Source: Allodiplogaster sudhausi | Taxonomy: Eukaryota; Nematoda; Chromadorea; Rhabditida; Diplogasteridae | DNA length: 64,000 nt | NCBI GenBank assembly: GCA_945643635.1 | Contig: CALZFC010000018.1 | Location: forward strand, 2,844,501-2,908,500 | Direction of reading: 5' to 3' | Part shown: in pieces, positions 25,381 through 40,041 of the stretch | Position numbering within the stretch: position 1 is the stretch's first letter | How the letters are laid out: each line of letters opens with the position of its first letter | The notes under the pieces: model-generated | Database searches by the model: none | The model's input: the letters and a program-made list of their open reading frames with translations, nothing else | What the model was told of the DNA's origin: nothing | Position numbers and translations under genes: made by a program

Positions 25381-27189
25381 CTCGCGCTCTTTTCTCTCTT
25401 TCGTTCTCTCTCGAACCCTCTCTCTTTCTCTCTCTCTCGCTTACCCCATCTTCTTCACTCGCTTTCTTTCTCTGCCCCTCATCCTCTCTCTCTCTTGCTC
25501 ATCTTCTCATTCACCTGTTTACACGAGACTCAATCCACCGTCTCAGGAGTCCCCCCCCCCCCTTCTCCTCTCAATCTGCTTCTGCTTCCCCCTTCTTCTT
25601 TCTCTGCCCCTTTCGGCCTCACCTGTTCTCCTGCTCATTTCAACAACGTTCTCGATATTTTCTTCCCTTATTTCAGGAATATTGTTTATCCTCCTATTAT
25701 TTATTATATAAAAATAAATATGCAATAGAAATCTCGCCACTCATCAACTCTTGAAAGCCACTGCATAATCTTTGAAAAGCCATGGAAACGCAATTACATA
25801 TGTATATTTTTTTTGCCATTTGTATTATCAGTCAAAAAGAAAGATTCGCTAGCAAACACGCTTCTTTAAAATCTTTGCTTTGAAGAATATTCTTTATGAC
25901 ATAAGATTATACATACATATATCCCCTTTAACAATGCTAATTGACTTTAGAAAAATGAATGTGAATGCGCCTTTATCGCAGTAATGAATGAAATGAGATG
26001 CGGAAATGGAATGAAAAGACCTCGTAGGGGAACTTCTGGAAAATTGTTAATAATCAAATGTATTCGAGAATTCATATGTACATATAAATAGCTATTCTTG
26101 CCGATCCTAGAAACCATTTTATGCATTCGCGACAACATTTTTATTTCCTTTCACTTTTTTTTATTTTATCCCCTCCCCATTCTCTCGCCATTTCACCTTC
26201 TCTCTCTATTGTCTCTATCTCTCCTTCTATCTCTCTATCTCTCTCACTCTGTCGCCCTTTTCTCTAGTCTTTCATCTCTCTCTCTCTCATTCGTACTCGC
26301 CTCTGTTTTTACTTCCTCGCTCGTTTTCCCGTTATCTTATAATGCGGAAATGTACACAGCTAATTCTGCCTCAAATGCGACAGGATAAGTGCCTTAATGC
26401 CTAACGATCGGAAGTGAGAACAGTTATTACATTTTGCTCGAAAATTCAAGATAGTTTTTTTCTCTATTCCTCATGAACTTGTTATTTGTAAACAATATGG
26501 GTTCCTAGAGAGTGTTAAATACCTAAATCATAAAAATTTTAGTGAAGGCTAACAAAAGTTACAAATACGAAGGTGTTTTTCTTAAGAATTCACATCCTTC
26601 ACTAATAATGTTCTTCATTAATGATCCATCTGTTTTCACTCCCTTTATCTAAAGTATTTTTTGTATGGATGCTTACATACATATGTTCTCTTGAATTGAA
26701 AATATCGGAGAGTAAAAATGAGGAAACTTATTTGAAAGAATATATAAACTTCTCTCCAGAATCACGAGCCGCTCCGCAGCGTGCGTTGGCAGAGCGTTCG
26801 TGACGCGGACGGCCGCACACGAAGCGCCAGCCGGAGCGGACAGGGACGCGGCAACGGCACGGGCGCCAATCCACTCCTCAGAAGGACCGGCACTCTGCCA
26901 GCCATGAAGAAAGGTGAGACATTTGCGAGATTCTATTCTCCATTAGTATTAAAAACTATTTTGTTTGTGAACAAATCTATTTTTAACTCATTATTTTTTT
27001 GATGCATTCCATTGCAACCCTTTGGTTTCAATAAATAGGTACGAGAAATTGTTTTTACTTCTGGAGCCACATCCGTCGCAAATTAAATGAGCAATCAGAT
27101 GTCGTGTCATGGCGCCGTGCCAAAAGTCAATTAAAAAAAAGCGATTCTAAGCCTGGCTGTTCTTCTTGCGTTCTCTCCTCTACTCTTTT

Positions 27190-27232
<43 letters not shown>

Positions 27233-27556
27233 TCTCTCACTCCGTCTCGCAGTATTTGTATGCATGATTGTATCACTTCCTCCTTTTCTCTGCCTCTCTA
27301 TTCCTGTCTCTCTCTTTTTCCTCCTAACTTTCTGTGCTAAAAGTGTGGATAAGGAAGCCGAACAAGTCATGTTACCCTTACTGTCACATAGAGAACTTGG
27401 CTTCCAATCTCTCCCGCGTTCGTGCGAATTTCTCTCACGCATTGTTTTTTTTTGTAGGAGTAAATATGCGACAGTGAAAGAGTGAAAGAGCGAGAGATAT
27501 AGACAGAGAGAGGAGAGAGAAGCAAGAGGGAAGAGAGAAGAAAGAGAAGAGAGAAA

Positions 27557-27603
<47 letters not shown>

Positions 27604-30003
27604 AAAGAGAAAGAATAGTCACGTTAGAGAGAAACGCTTTAAAATCCTTTTCTCATCGCTAAGGAATAAACACGCGACGGGACTCTAAATTTGTCACTCT
27701 CATGCCATTCTTAGAAGCTTCGACCTTTCTCACGCCTTTTTTAGAGGAGCAACCCACGTAGACAACTGGATTCTGCAAGGGAAAAAATGTGACGAATTTA
27801 TGTGTAGTTGCTAACGGATGAAAGTGACAGGAAAAGATACTTATGCATAAATAGGGGTTTAAATTTGCGATGAGCAATAAAAAGTGGCCTAAATGTAGAT
27901 AGTGCTTGTGCTAATGTTAATGCTGTTATGAATGAGCAAAAGCATATATCGACTGTTAACATTAGAAAATACAATGATTGTTCATCGATCGAATAAGAAA
28001 AAGGAAAGAAAAACACACATTTTCTCTCTTTTGCATGTTTTAAAGAACAGAATGAATTTTTTAACGAAAATTGAACGAGGTTTACCGTTAGTACTTCTCT
28101 CTTTTCTCTGGTCATAGTCAAGATGTGAGCATCGTCAAGCAATGGCCTAGACTTGGGCTGATTGTTAGTCTTATAAGATGACATGCATCGACAGAGGTAC
28201 ATGGTACTATAGATACATATCATTTCGGCATCTGCTCACCCCCCCCCCCTCACCATCACCTTCCCCTTTTCCCTCATAAACGTGTCCACTTGTCCATTGT
28301 GATGACAAGTCACCTTAATTCCACATCACTTTTTCTCCTGTTCTTCCGCGTCTCGCTGTCTTCTTGACGCCTTCTCTTCCGCTTCAACTTATGAGTGGCA
28401 GATCCTAACGGATGGCTCTCTTCTCTCACTTTCTCTACCTCCCTCTCTTTCACTCTCTCCCTCTCTCCTTCTCAATCCCTTAGTATAGTTGTCATCCGAG
28501 TGTTCGGCCACCCTGTTGGTGACATATCCGAAATTTTTTTTTTCTCTTCACAAATGATGTCTTTCTAGTCGCTTCAAAAATTCTTCTTCCAAACGAACAT
28601 AAAAGATGAGATAGACAGAAGAGATCAACTTCTTCTTCTGCTTCTTCTCGATATTTCCTTTCACCTTGTTCTGTTTTCTTTTTCTTTCTTCTCCTTCCAT
28701 TCTTCCCCATTTCCGCTTCACTCCAACGTGGCGCGACCCCAGTTGACGTGAGGTGGCCAAGAACGACGAAAAAAGAGAACAAAGCTGCGAAAATTACGCG
28801 AAGAAAGCAAAAAATCGCTGCCGTTTTTGTTAAAGTCACCACGTTTTCCATCTATTTGTAAAGACCACTGATAAAAATACAAATATACATTGCAAGGGAT
28901 AGTATCAGTCAAATTGATTCAATAACTGATCAAGATTAGTTGGAGATACATATTATTCACAGCGAGATTTTATGCTCAATATATGGATTATTGTCTTATG
29001 CGTTTATGTTCCGAGAATGATTTAATAATTTTAGTAATTTGCTTATTATTTTTCACTTTGTTTTGCGCTTTCGGATTAATTGTGAGAATGCCTCCATTAT
29101 TTGTGAAAGATGGCTCTTGAACGTGTCTCGCGCGCGACATTAAAATACTCCTGTCGTTGATGATCGGCGGAGCAAGTTCAGCCTCTCGCTCTCTCTCTCC
29201 TCTCTCTCTCTCTATCTCTCTCTCTTTCTATCTCTCTCTCTTCCTCTCTGCCTGCCTCTTTCTCCATGCCACTCTCATTCTTATCTTTCTTTCCCAATAT
29301 CTACATTCTATTTCTCTACCAATTGCATCTAGGTATGTATGTATCTTCCTCATTCTGCTGCTCTCCGTTCTACCGTACTTAATTTATTTCTTGCAGTACT
29401 TCAAATACCTCTGAATTTTGTTGCTTGTCCACAAAAATTCTTCTTTTTGTTTTCTTGTCGATATATCCATCGAAAAGAATTACTGAAATACAAAGAAAAA
29501 CGATTATGGGATTGATCCGAATCTTGCGCACAAAACATTCTATTTCCTCTTTTTCATACTAAATGTCTACACTTCTGCCTATTTTTCCTATTTTAAAATT
29601 CCTTCAACATCACAATTCTGTATGCATCTAGAAACTTCAGAGGAAAGAAGCAGTTTCGTCGGTACCTTCATAAGTGAGAACCATGCACTGTTTGTATATT
29701 TTGCAGAAAAAACCGTAATTAGTTCAATAGACCTATTAACCCAAACTATTTGTGTTGGTTATAGTTTATTTATTTTAGTTACTTATTTTTTTTCTTCTCA
29801 GGCAGCTCCCCAGACCCGATCTTCACGCCTCACTTTCTGTGCGTTCCACGCCTCTCCGGCCGAGGCTCTCCATCAGTGCGTTCTCTTTTTCTATCCTTTT
29901 TTCTTTCTTTCTCCCCCTCTTTTTTCTCTCCTCCTATGCCTCTTTCTCTCTCTCTCACTCTCGCTCTCGTTCACTCTCTCTCCCTCTCTCTCTCTCGCTC
30001 TCG

Positions 30004-30049
<46 letters not shown>

Positions 30050-30502
30050 CACTCTCTCCGCTCTAGTGCACTCTCTCTCTCCATCTTATTCTTATTCTTC
30101 ATCTTTACTTTCTCCCAACTAACAAGACTTCTTTCGCAATTTCCTAAAGTAGAATCCAATGTGGCATTTAATTACCGAGCATCTCTCTCTCTCAGATTTT
30201 TCCGTCATACTTTATTTTCTTCCCCATTCTCTTCTCCCTTTTCATCACAATTGTCTTTGTGTTGAATTTTTTTAAATTCAAATTTCTGGAAAACTATGAT
30301 TTTAGTGTACAAATGTCTAGCACCTTGCCAAATATTCTCCCTTTTATTCTTTCTTGTCTACTTGTCGGCAGTTTTCCTTGTCGTTTTTAAATCTCATCTC
30401 TATGTATTTAATTCTCTCAGTACGACAACTTCTTTCGCTGACTCTCTCCTCGCCTTGTCACTCTCACTATGCCCTTTCATCTCGTCTCACTCCTCCTCCT
30501 TT

Positions 30503-30536
<34 letters not shown>

Positions 30537-31363
30537 GTCTCTTGCTCAGGTCGCTTCCATGAACTCTGAGCCGGAATCATGTATCGACGACGCTCGCTAT
30601 ATGAACGACAACGACGACGACCTCGGCCTCGAGTTCTCGGGTACGGGCGCAATTGTTTTTTTTAATTTTCAATTTTCCCGCCTTCCAGTGTTACCCATGG
30701 TCAGGGAATGATTTTTTTTACAACGAGTACGAGAAAATGAAATAAAGACAACGACAAATTTATTTTCATTAAAGTGGTATGTTGAAAAAAGAATGCAATT
30801 GAAATTCAGGTTTTTTTTTCTAAAATAAAATGTAGTATCGTTTTCATACGACAGCAGCTGCTTATTTTTGACTAATAAGAAGTATTAATTCTTCGCAGAG
30901 TCTGTCCATTTCATTGATTTTCAAATGACTATCCATTGGCCTTTAGATTTGGCCCTCTTTTGGTGCCAGATTAGAAGATGAATGGGAGAGCAAGGACAAA
31001 GCACAGCTACACGTAGACTATGGACTTGGAGAACAATGACTGAGAATGAATAGGTAGAGAGAGAAATATCATGAAAATGAGAGAGAGACAGAGTGAGAGC
31101 GAATCAGATTCAGAGAGTGAGAGGAGAGGGAATGAGAAAAAGAGGCTGCCTCTGGCCTTCGCCACCCGTCTCCTATCCTATTCAATTATTGAAGATGCCA
31201 GCTATTTGACGACCGCTGGTGCAGTAATTCGTTTCTCTCTTTCTCTCTCTCTCTCCCTCTCTCTCCCTCTCTCTCTCTCTCCCTCTCTCTGTCGCTATCC
31301 GTCTTTTGTCTCTACTTTCTGTCTCTGTCTCTCTGTCTCTCTTCTCTCTCTCTGGTTTATAGC

Positions 31364-31394
<31 letters not shown>

Positions 31395-31816
31395 TTTCTC
31401 GAACGCTTACACTTTCTCTTATTTTCTCCATCTCTCGTTATCTCGCATTTCCTTCTTCCCCGCCAATTTATTCCAAAATCCCGTTGTCTAATGTTATTCC
31501 ATTAATGTTTTGTCTACGTTGTCTTTTTTTTACTTCCTCCTCTCCTTTTTTTTATTCTTTTGATGCTCTGGCACACAGAATGCATTACATACGACGAAGA
31601 CATTTGGCAGTGGATTGGATGAGAATCGGCAAAGCAAGAGAGGGGGAGAGAGAGTGAGTGAGACTAAGGGAGAGAGCGCGAGGTGATGAGAGAGAAAGAG
31701 AGAGGTAGAAGCCTTCCGGCTGGCTGCGCGAAGCGAGGGTGGAGGCTTCATGAAGACGAACGATTTGTGAGGGTGGTTGGGCGTGGCTTGTGCTTTCTCA
31801 CTCTCTCCACTTCTGA

Positions 31817-31848
<32 letters not shown>

Positions 31849-33320
31849 ATCTCTCTTTCTCTCTTTTTTTCTCTTTCTCTCTTTCTCTCCCGCTCTCTTG
31901 TCTCTATCGAAACCAAACAAAGAAAGAAGCAGGATGGCTGACGGGAAATTGCCCATTGGAGAATTTGCTGCTGCAAAAAAGTCCGCTCTGTTTCTCTGTA
32001 TCTCTTCCTTTGACACACTCTCTCTCTCTTTCTCTCACCCATCACTCTCTCTCTCTCCATGAGTTTCCTTGAAATCTTCTTCCTTCCTCGTTTTCATTTT
32101 GCAATTCTGGTTGATCCATTTCAATTCATCAGAATTTTCTGTGTCTTCCCCAATTTGAGACTTTCGATGAGGAAGGAGACATCAAAGAGCTAGAAAGATA
32201 AACTCATAAAGACCGAGTAACAACAGAAGGAGAAAAAGAAAAGGGAACTCGGCATGGGAAAACAAGTTTATGATTGATGATTGGAATGAAGCAGGATGAA
32301 CTGACCAGATGGAGGGAATGAAGCTGCAAGGAACAGAGAGAGACTTCAAGAAGGGAGAATTGCGAGAGAGAGAGAGAGAAAGAGAGAGAGAAAAGAGAGA
32401 AAAGAGAGGAGAAAAGTGAGAGAGAGAAAGAGAGAATATAGAGAAGCATTGAAAAAAAAGGAAAAAATAGAGCAAGCCGAAATTTGAGATCTTGTAAATT
32501 TGAGAAAGTTAGAGTGTGGAGGATCGAAGTGATTCAAGAAGGATACGGACGCAGCCACGGAAGGAGAGGTGACGAGAGGCGAGAGAAAGAGATCGACAGA
32601 TAGGCAGATTGAGAGAGAGTGGGAGGGAGAGAGAGAGAGAGTGGTAGAGAGAGAGAGAGAGTGAGAGAGAGAGAGATGTTCCAGAATGGGGTGTGGCGAT
32701 GGCACCTGTCAACAGTCCATGCCAAGTCCCTCTATTCTTCTAGCTCTGCTTTACTCATTCTTTTCTTTCTTTTGCCCCCTTCTTCATCATCCTTCGTCTG
32801 TTCTCGTGTCTTCTCGCTCTCACTTTGACGTGCACTTGTCACAACTCGCGAAATCTTTTTATCTCTCTCTCTCTCTCCTCTCTCACTCATTCTCTCTCTC
32901 TGTCCTCTCTCTTTCTTTCTCTCTCTCTCTCTCTGTATCCCCTCTTTCTCTACCCTTCTTTTGTTATACCTTCAAAGCTCTCACAGTCGGTCACCCTGAA
33001 GCCTGCTCTCTTGTTACTCCCCTGATATTTCTCTAACATTGACAAAACAACATTATCGCCTCGTCCTCTAAACCCTATTACAAGAACAAATGTGAACCGT
33101 TTGGTATTAAAATCTCTTTCCAACACGCGCCCTGAGCACTGAGGAATTTGTCTTGGTCCATATGAAAAAATGTTGCAATAATGAATGTCCTTCTTTGCAA
33201 GACCACGCGCGTGCGAGTGCATGCTCTAAGTCCAAATAATGCTTAAGCTCCTCATAAGTTTTCCGCTCCCTTTTTCTCTGCGATCTCTTCCTCTCTCCTC
33301 TCTTTCTCCATCCTTCTCTC

Positions 33321-33358
<38 letters not shown>

Positions 33359-34922
33359 GGACGAGCTAAGCCTCTCGCGGAGTTCTACACGATCAGGTGG
33401 CACGTGCCACGTTTTTTGTTCTACCATTTTTTCGCTAAGCATCCAAAAGCCGACCAGAATCGGGTGCAGCTTCTGCGTCTTCCTAGGATGCTAGACATCC
33501 TAGAAACAATACAACCTCTGCTCTGTCAAGACTCTGCCTTGTTCTTTTGGAATGGTTTCTTGCTCGTTTTTGCAATGCTTCTTAATTAAACATGCGTTAG
33601 CAAAGAAAGGTAAAGGGACATTTTTTGCTTTCTTTTTCTTAGTCTGCCGTGCATGTAAATAATATTTCTAGCCTTAAGCATGTGTATCCATTGTTTGCAA
33701 GCTGGTTGAGGAAGTGAGAAAGAGAGATGGATGGTGGATATGACAAAAGCGAGGAGAGAACAGAAGAAAGATAGGCTTTCTATGGGAGATGTGTGCAGGA
33801 GACAGAGTGAAAAGAAGCTTTTAGAAGTAAAAGAAGAATGAAGTCGGCAAAGACATGGTATCTTTTTCTTTTCCTGACGAGTTTCTTATGAAACCACGCA
33901 GTTTTAGCGTTGTCAGCTTGTTGAATCTTTCTCTCACTTCTCTCTCCCTCTCTTTCTCTCTCTCATATCTCTCTCCTTCTCTTTCTTCTTCTTTCTATTA
34001 AACCTCTCTCCATCTCTCTTTTCTCTCTCCCTCTCTTTATCACTCTTCTTTCTCTTTCTCTCTGTCCTTCTCTTTTAAATTCTTCTCTTTTTCTCTGTCT
34101 CCCACTCTCTCTCTCCCGTCTCCCTCTCTCTCTCTTTTCCTCTGCAAAAAGCCGTGAGATGGGAGAGATCGGGAAGCTTTTCCTCCCCAGGGTCGCCGTT
34201 CCCTCTCCTCATATGTGCACAAGTGTCTTCCAATCTCTTCCTTCTCTTCCTCTTCCAAGTGGTCTCTGCTCTTTCTCCTCTAGCCTTTTCGCTATTCCAT
34301 CTTTATTCTACTTGTATTTCTTTCCAAGTTGCTCCAGAAAAGAAATAGGAAAAGTACTTTTACTTCAGGAACAAACATTTAAAGAAAAAGTAGTTATAGG
34401 CGCGTTTTTTTCTCTTCAAAACATCTCTTATCATATACAGATTTAGGAAGTGAGAGAGATATGCATATTTCACGTTTCCGGGGACATATAACTCTGGCTG
34501 AACCCTGGTCCATTCTCTGGTATTGGGACCGGCCAACCGAGCATATTTTATGGCGAAGTGCATTTATGCTTCTTCATTTGCTCTTGTCTTCCTAAACCCC
34601 TCATATTTGTTGTACATCTGTATCCTGCCCCCTGCCCTTTGTCCAGAACCCGTTTGCTCTTTGCTGCCCTCTAGCTCAATATCTCTCTCTATCTCTCTAT
34701 CTCTCTATATCTCTCTCCCTCTCTACCTTTTTCTGCCTGTCCCTCTCCCTCTCTCTTTTCAATCCAAAGTTCGCGCTTGCTCTTCCTCTCCGCCAAATAC
34801 ACTTTTCGACACGATGTCACCGCTTATGGAAGCGCAAAAGACATTTCATTTATAGTCTGACGCCGACTGTAGAGAGCGGAAGGGAAAAAGAGAGAGATGG
34901 GAAGAGGGAGAGAGAGAGCGAC

Positions 34923-34954
<32 letters not shown>

Positions 34955-35373
34955 CAAGCGAGTGTGAAATAGTGAGAGAAAGAGAGAGATAGTGAGAAGA
35001 GAGAAAGAGAGAGTGAGAAAAGAGAGAGTGAGAGCGAGATAGAGATAGAGAGAGAGACAGAGAGAGCGATAAAAAAGTGAGTGAGGTACCCACTCTTCTA
35101 GAGGCGCATCCCCGTGTTTCACGCCGTCTTGGCCTTCTGGACTCTGCTCTCTGCTCTCTCTCTTTCTCTCTCCCTCTCTCTGATTCTCTCTCCCCTCTCT
35201 CCACCTCTCCCTCCTTCTTTCTCATTCTTTCTCTCCCTTTCTCTCTCTCTATGGCTACACGCGGGCCGACGGAGGTGCTGGAAGAGCTCCGTGGGTATTC
35301 CTCTGCCGCTTTGCTAAGGCATGCCGCCGCCCACGGAGAGAAAAACGAGAGATGCACTCAGTCTCTACCTTTC

Positions 35374-35414
<41 letters not shown>

Positions 35415-35808
35415 TCTCTTTCTCTCTCTCCCTCTCTTCACCTCTCGTTTTCTCTTTCTTCTCTCCCTCTCTCTCGTTTTTTTTCTTCCTTCCTACTACT
35501 CTCTCTCGTCTTTCCTTTCTTCTCCCTCCCTCTCCCTCTCTCTCTGTCTCTCTCTCTCTCTCCTTTTCTCCATCCTATCTCTCTCCCTCTCTTCAATGTG
35601 CCACCCGTGAAGGAAGCGTTCCATGCCTGGCGGGCGTATGCAGTTCATTCGCACTCTTCAGCAATGCGCGGTGGCGGCGCTTTTTCATTTAATTTGACTA
35701 CTCTTTCTTTTTTTTCCTCTGTCTCTCTTTCTGTCTCTCTTTCTGTCTCTCTCTCTCTCTCTCTCTGTTTCTCTCCCTCTTTTCTATCCTCTCTTTCACT
35801 CTCTCTCG

Positions 35809-35844
<36 letters not shown>

Positions 35845-36895
35845 GTTTCTCTCCCTCTCTTCTATCTTCTCTCTCTCTCTCTCTCTTCGCCACCAGGAGC
35901 AAAGTCAATTGCCTCCCATGCTTTTCCTCTCCACTTTTGCTGCCCCTCCTCCTCTTCACCGGTATGCACCACTCTTTGCCTCCTTTGTTCGGAGGTGCAC
36001 AGAGGTACCGCGCCTCTCTCTCCCCCACCCCCCTCCAGGCTATTGTCTTACCTCTCTCTGTGCATGCTTTTCTTGCCTCCTTCGCCCCTCTGGGGAATCC
36101 TCGAGGCACGTTCCGTCCATTTCCGTCCGAGAGACTTTGAACTGAACAGGTCTCCATTTCAGCGCACCAGGATAACAGCCTGAAAAAAGTTATGGACCTC
36201 GAGGGCCAAAAGGATGGACAGAGAATAAGAAGAGAGAGGAACAGAGAGGTAGAGCAGAGAAAGAGAGATGGACAATTCGAAATATAGAAATAGAGAGAGA
36301 GGGAGAGAAAGAGAGAGAGAGAAAGAAGAGATCGAAAGAGAATAAAAGATGGTGCTTTCATTCTCTCTCTCCACTGCTGGGTGGCAGTTGCTGAATCCGT
36401 CATGAAATGACTGACAATCTCTTCCTATCGCCCTTCATATCTCTCTGTTCCTTTTCTTTGATTTTTTATCCTTTGATTCTCTGTTCGTCCTTCTTGTCAT
36501 CTTGGCTTTAGCCATCTATCTACTCCTCTTCTCGTCAAGGTCTTTGCTTCTCTTCTCTCTCTCTCTCTTCTGTTTTCTCCCTCTCCACACACACTCCCTG
36601 CTTGAAGTTGTCCTGTTTTATTTTTCAAATGTCTTCCTACTTTACAGAGCCATCACTACTAACTTTTTGTTTAAGAACACGATACTTTTAGTTAAAATTT
36701 TTACAATATAGAGCGAAAAAGAGAGAGAGAGAGAAGCAGACAGTTATACAGTGGAAGTCAGAAAAAGAAAACTAGGTTGATCTCTGCTTGTCGTTGAGTG
36801 ATAGTGAGGAAGAGAGAAAACGAGCAAAAAAGAAGGCGAGGAAGAGAACAGAGTGATGGTGAGAGAGAAGGAGGGCGATAAAGAGAGAGAGATAT

Positions 36896-36932
<37 letters not shown>

Positions 36933-37123
36933 GGGTAGACAGGTGAAGAATCACTTTTTACCGTGACATTGACGATAAAACCACCATGTCTCCTCTCACT
37001 CCTCCTGTGTCCAGAGTATGTAGATCCGGAGAGAGAAAAAGTAGAAGAAGAAGAAACATTTGTCACTCTTGTCAAGAAATGGCCGTTGATCTTGTCGTGC
37101 TTGCGTTTCATCAACGAATTCCT

Positions 37124-37155
<32 letters not shown>

Positions 37156-37866
37156 TCTCTCTCTGTCTCTCGTTCTCTTCCTCTCTGTCTCTCTGTCTCT
37201 CTGTCTCTCTCTCTAAATCCCTCTCTATCTATCCTCCCTTTCTAACCCTCTCTCTGATTCTCTCTCTCTCTCTTTCTGCTCCAAATGCCATCTACTCACC
37301 TCTCTTCTTCCTATACTATGCGTTCGTGATGCCTGCCCGTTTGACATGCCAATGTGCAAGAAACATCGACATACTTTTTTTTTCTTTTCACTCCTTATTA
37401 CAAATATGTTCCTCTCTCTTTCTATCTCTCTTTCTTTCCCTCTTTCGTTTTCTCTCTGTCTCTTTTACTCTCCCTCTTATGCTTTCTCTCTTGTTCCTCT
37501 CTCTCTCTCTCTCCATCTCACTTTCTCTCTCAATCTCTCCATCTCTCTACCTATCTCAATGTAGCCGTCAGTCAGTGCCAATGTTTTCGAACGTGTTTGT
37601 GAGTGTGTCAGACATGCCATGCAGGCTTTCCCGTCCTTCAGATGAGGGATAGGCCATGTTGTGTGGTCGTAGACACTAACGCCCCCTGAAGGCATTCCTT
37701 TTCTCGCTCTCACTCTTCTCTCTCACTCTCTATTTCTATTTCTCTCTCTCTCTCTATTTCTCTCTCTCTCTCTCTCTCGCTGTCACTCTTCCGTGATACT
37801 CCTCCTTGTTTCCCTTCTTCCTTCTTCATTATTTCTCTCGTTTTCTTCATTTCACTCCCTCCATCA

Positions 37867-37912
<46 letters not shown>

Positions 37913-39999
37913 TCTGTCCGCCCCCTCCATCCTTCCTTCCTTGCCTGTGCATTTGCCTACTCTCCTCTCTGCGCTGCTCCTAAACGTTTCGCTGAGAAAG
38001 AAAGAAAGGATGAAAGCAGAAAAAGAAGAAAGAAAGAAAGAGAAGCAACAAGCTGCTTCCTGATTGAATTAGCTGTCCATGCGCGCCTCCTCACCTCCTC
38101 CTGAGGGCAACGCGCGTGCGCCTTCCTTTTTCCTCTTTCTCTCGGCGCGCAGCAAACTCGCCGATTCTCGGGCGCGCAAATGAATTCGATATGCAAACCC
38201 GACGGAATCCATTACACAAGCTCAGACAATACTTCTTTCTGTCTTTGTGCTTTTTTGTGACGATCTCGTCATTTTTCATAGCATTACTTTCTCCTGACTG
38301 AGATTTTTTCAAGACTGAATCACTTAGTGTCATTTAAATTCTTTTTGTTTAATAAATAATCTTTGTTATCCATGCGACAAGCTTATGGTAAGATGATTTC
38401 CCATACTTCAATCGATTGTTCTATTACAGCTTTGCTGCCAAACAAAGTAATCTCTGATTTATTAGTTCCCGAATATTTCTTGCTCCAAACAGAGCTTTTG
38501 TTTTGCGTGGCTGTCCAAATCCGCACGTGTTCGGAGAAGCAAGAACATTTGATGAGTGGATTTTTTTTCGATCATTTTTCCCTCGTGCTTTTCGTCGGAG
38601 AGGTCGCCTCTCTTCATGGTCAGCATATCTCCATCTTTCTCTCATGCTTTTTCTCTCTCTCTCTCTCTCTTCCTTTCTCTGAATATTTCTCAGTCTTTCT
38701 CTCTATTCCCTCTTTCAATATTGCAGAACTCCCCATTGTTCTTTTTCCTCTTCCTCGCAGGGGAGGACTCGTCCTTCTTTTCGCATTCGGGGTAATGATT
38801 TTTATGAGATGGAAGTAGAAACTCGAATACATCAGTTTCCGCCAGAATATATAGAATTATTATTATTTTTAAATATTTAAAACATTTTGGAATAGGAAAA
38901 CGATTTAAATATTCATGTCTTAAATGTTCGAGGTCGTCGCTTAAGATGGTTCATTTACATACATAAAATACGCATATACTACTTTTATATTCTTACAATT
39001 ATGTCACATGCTTTCATGTTATAGAGTCAGTGTCCCCTTCATAATTAGGAGAGGGCATCAAGGTGCTATCTCCCTCTCTCTTTGTATCTTTCTCTCTTTC
39101 TACTTTTCTCTCTTTCTCGCCCTCTTTTTTACATTCTCTTTTTCGCTCGCTCTCTCTCTTTCTATCGTTCTCTCTCTTTTTCTCTATCTCTCTGTTTAAC
39201 GTGCTTCTCCTTCTACTTACATTCCTTCTTTTTTCTCTTATCGCCACTCGCACACGCAACTCATTACACATGCAAATCGCCCTCAGGGCACGCCCGAAGC
39301 GCCTCTTCTCCAGATATCTGCAACTCTCTTCTCTTTCTTTCTCTTTCTTTCTTAGTCTCCTCTCTCTCTCTCTATCTATCTCTTCCTTCGTTCTCTCGTC
39401 GCTCGAACCGCAAACTGTGAGATTCCCTCGCACATCTCACTTAATACCAGCTGCTCTCTTTCTCTCTTTGTCTCTCTTTCTCTCTCTCTCTCTCATTCCC
39501 TTTCTCGAAGCTCATTGTGCTCCTTCGCAATAAAGTGTGCGCACGTGGTAGAGGAAAGGAGAGGGATTGGAATAAAAAAGCGAGAGAACATTAGCGCGAG
39601 AGAGAAAGAGAGAGAGAGCGATATAAAATGAGAGAGATAGAGAGAAATCCAAAATTGTGAAAGTCTCTCGGGGCAGAAGCGAGAAAGCCACGCCGCACCC
39701 GAACATCCAGGCGGCCCCTTGAAGGAGAAAGAAAAAGAAGAAGAAGAAGAAGACGCCCGGGGTACCTCCTGGCGAAGTGCCAAAGGCTTCCTCCCTTTCA
39801 AGCAAGATAAATATAATGAAATAAAAATAAATTCCAAAATATGCCTCAGAAAAATCAAGTGACTAGAAATTAACAATTTCTAGAAACCTATTTTTTTCGT
39901 GATCTTTCGAAGAGATGGAAAGAATAAAGTGAGTAAAAGAGAGAGAGAGAGAGAGAGAGAGGTAATGATAATGAGAGAGTGACAGAGGCGTAGTGTGGC

Positions 40000-40041
<42 letters not shown>

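Larger units (their letters stand above)
20831..26759 (+). repeat. 5.9 kb intron with alternating (CT)n and (GA)n
   Basis: CT tracts at about 21020-21172, 23240-23300, 23500-23545, 23755-23850, 24030-24075, 24500-24720, 24870-25005, 25310-25500 and 26195-26295. GA tracts at about 22600-22830, 23040-23100 and 24200-24320. 21180-22560 and 25680-26180 are AT-rich without coding signal. A C run lies at about 25551-25562. Confidence 0.7.

Noticed and set aside
33361..33589. Open frame after a CT tract (AEFYTIRWHVPRFLFYHFFA...)
   Set aside because: No homologous family recognised and no donor/acceptor pair. The composition fits non-coding sequence with a short CACGTG palindrome.
35894..36183. Exon-like sequence after CGCCACCAG (GAKSIASHAF...)
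   Set aside because: Good acceptor, but the product is Cys/Pro/Leu noise from CT-rich DNA. The only donors break phase with the exons on either side.
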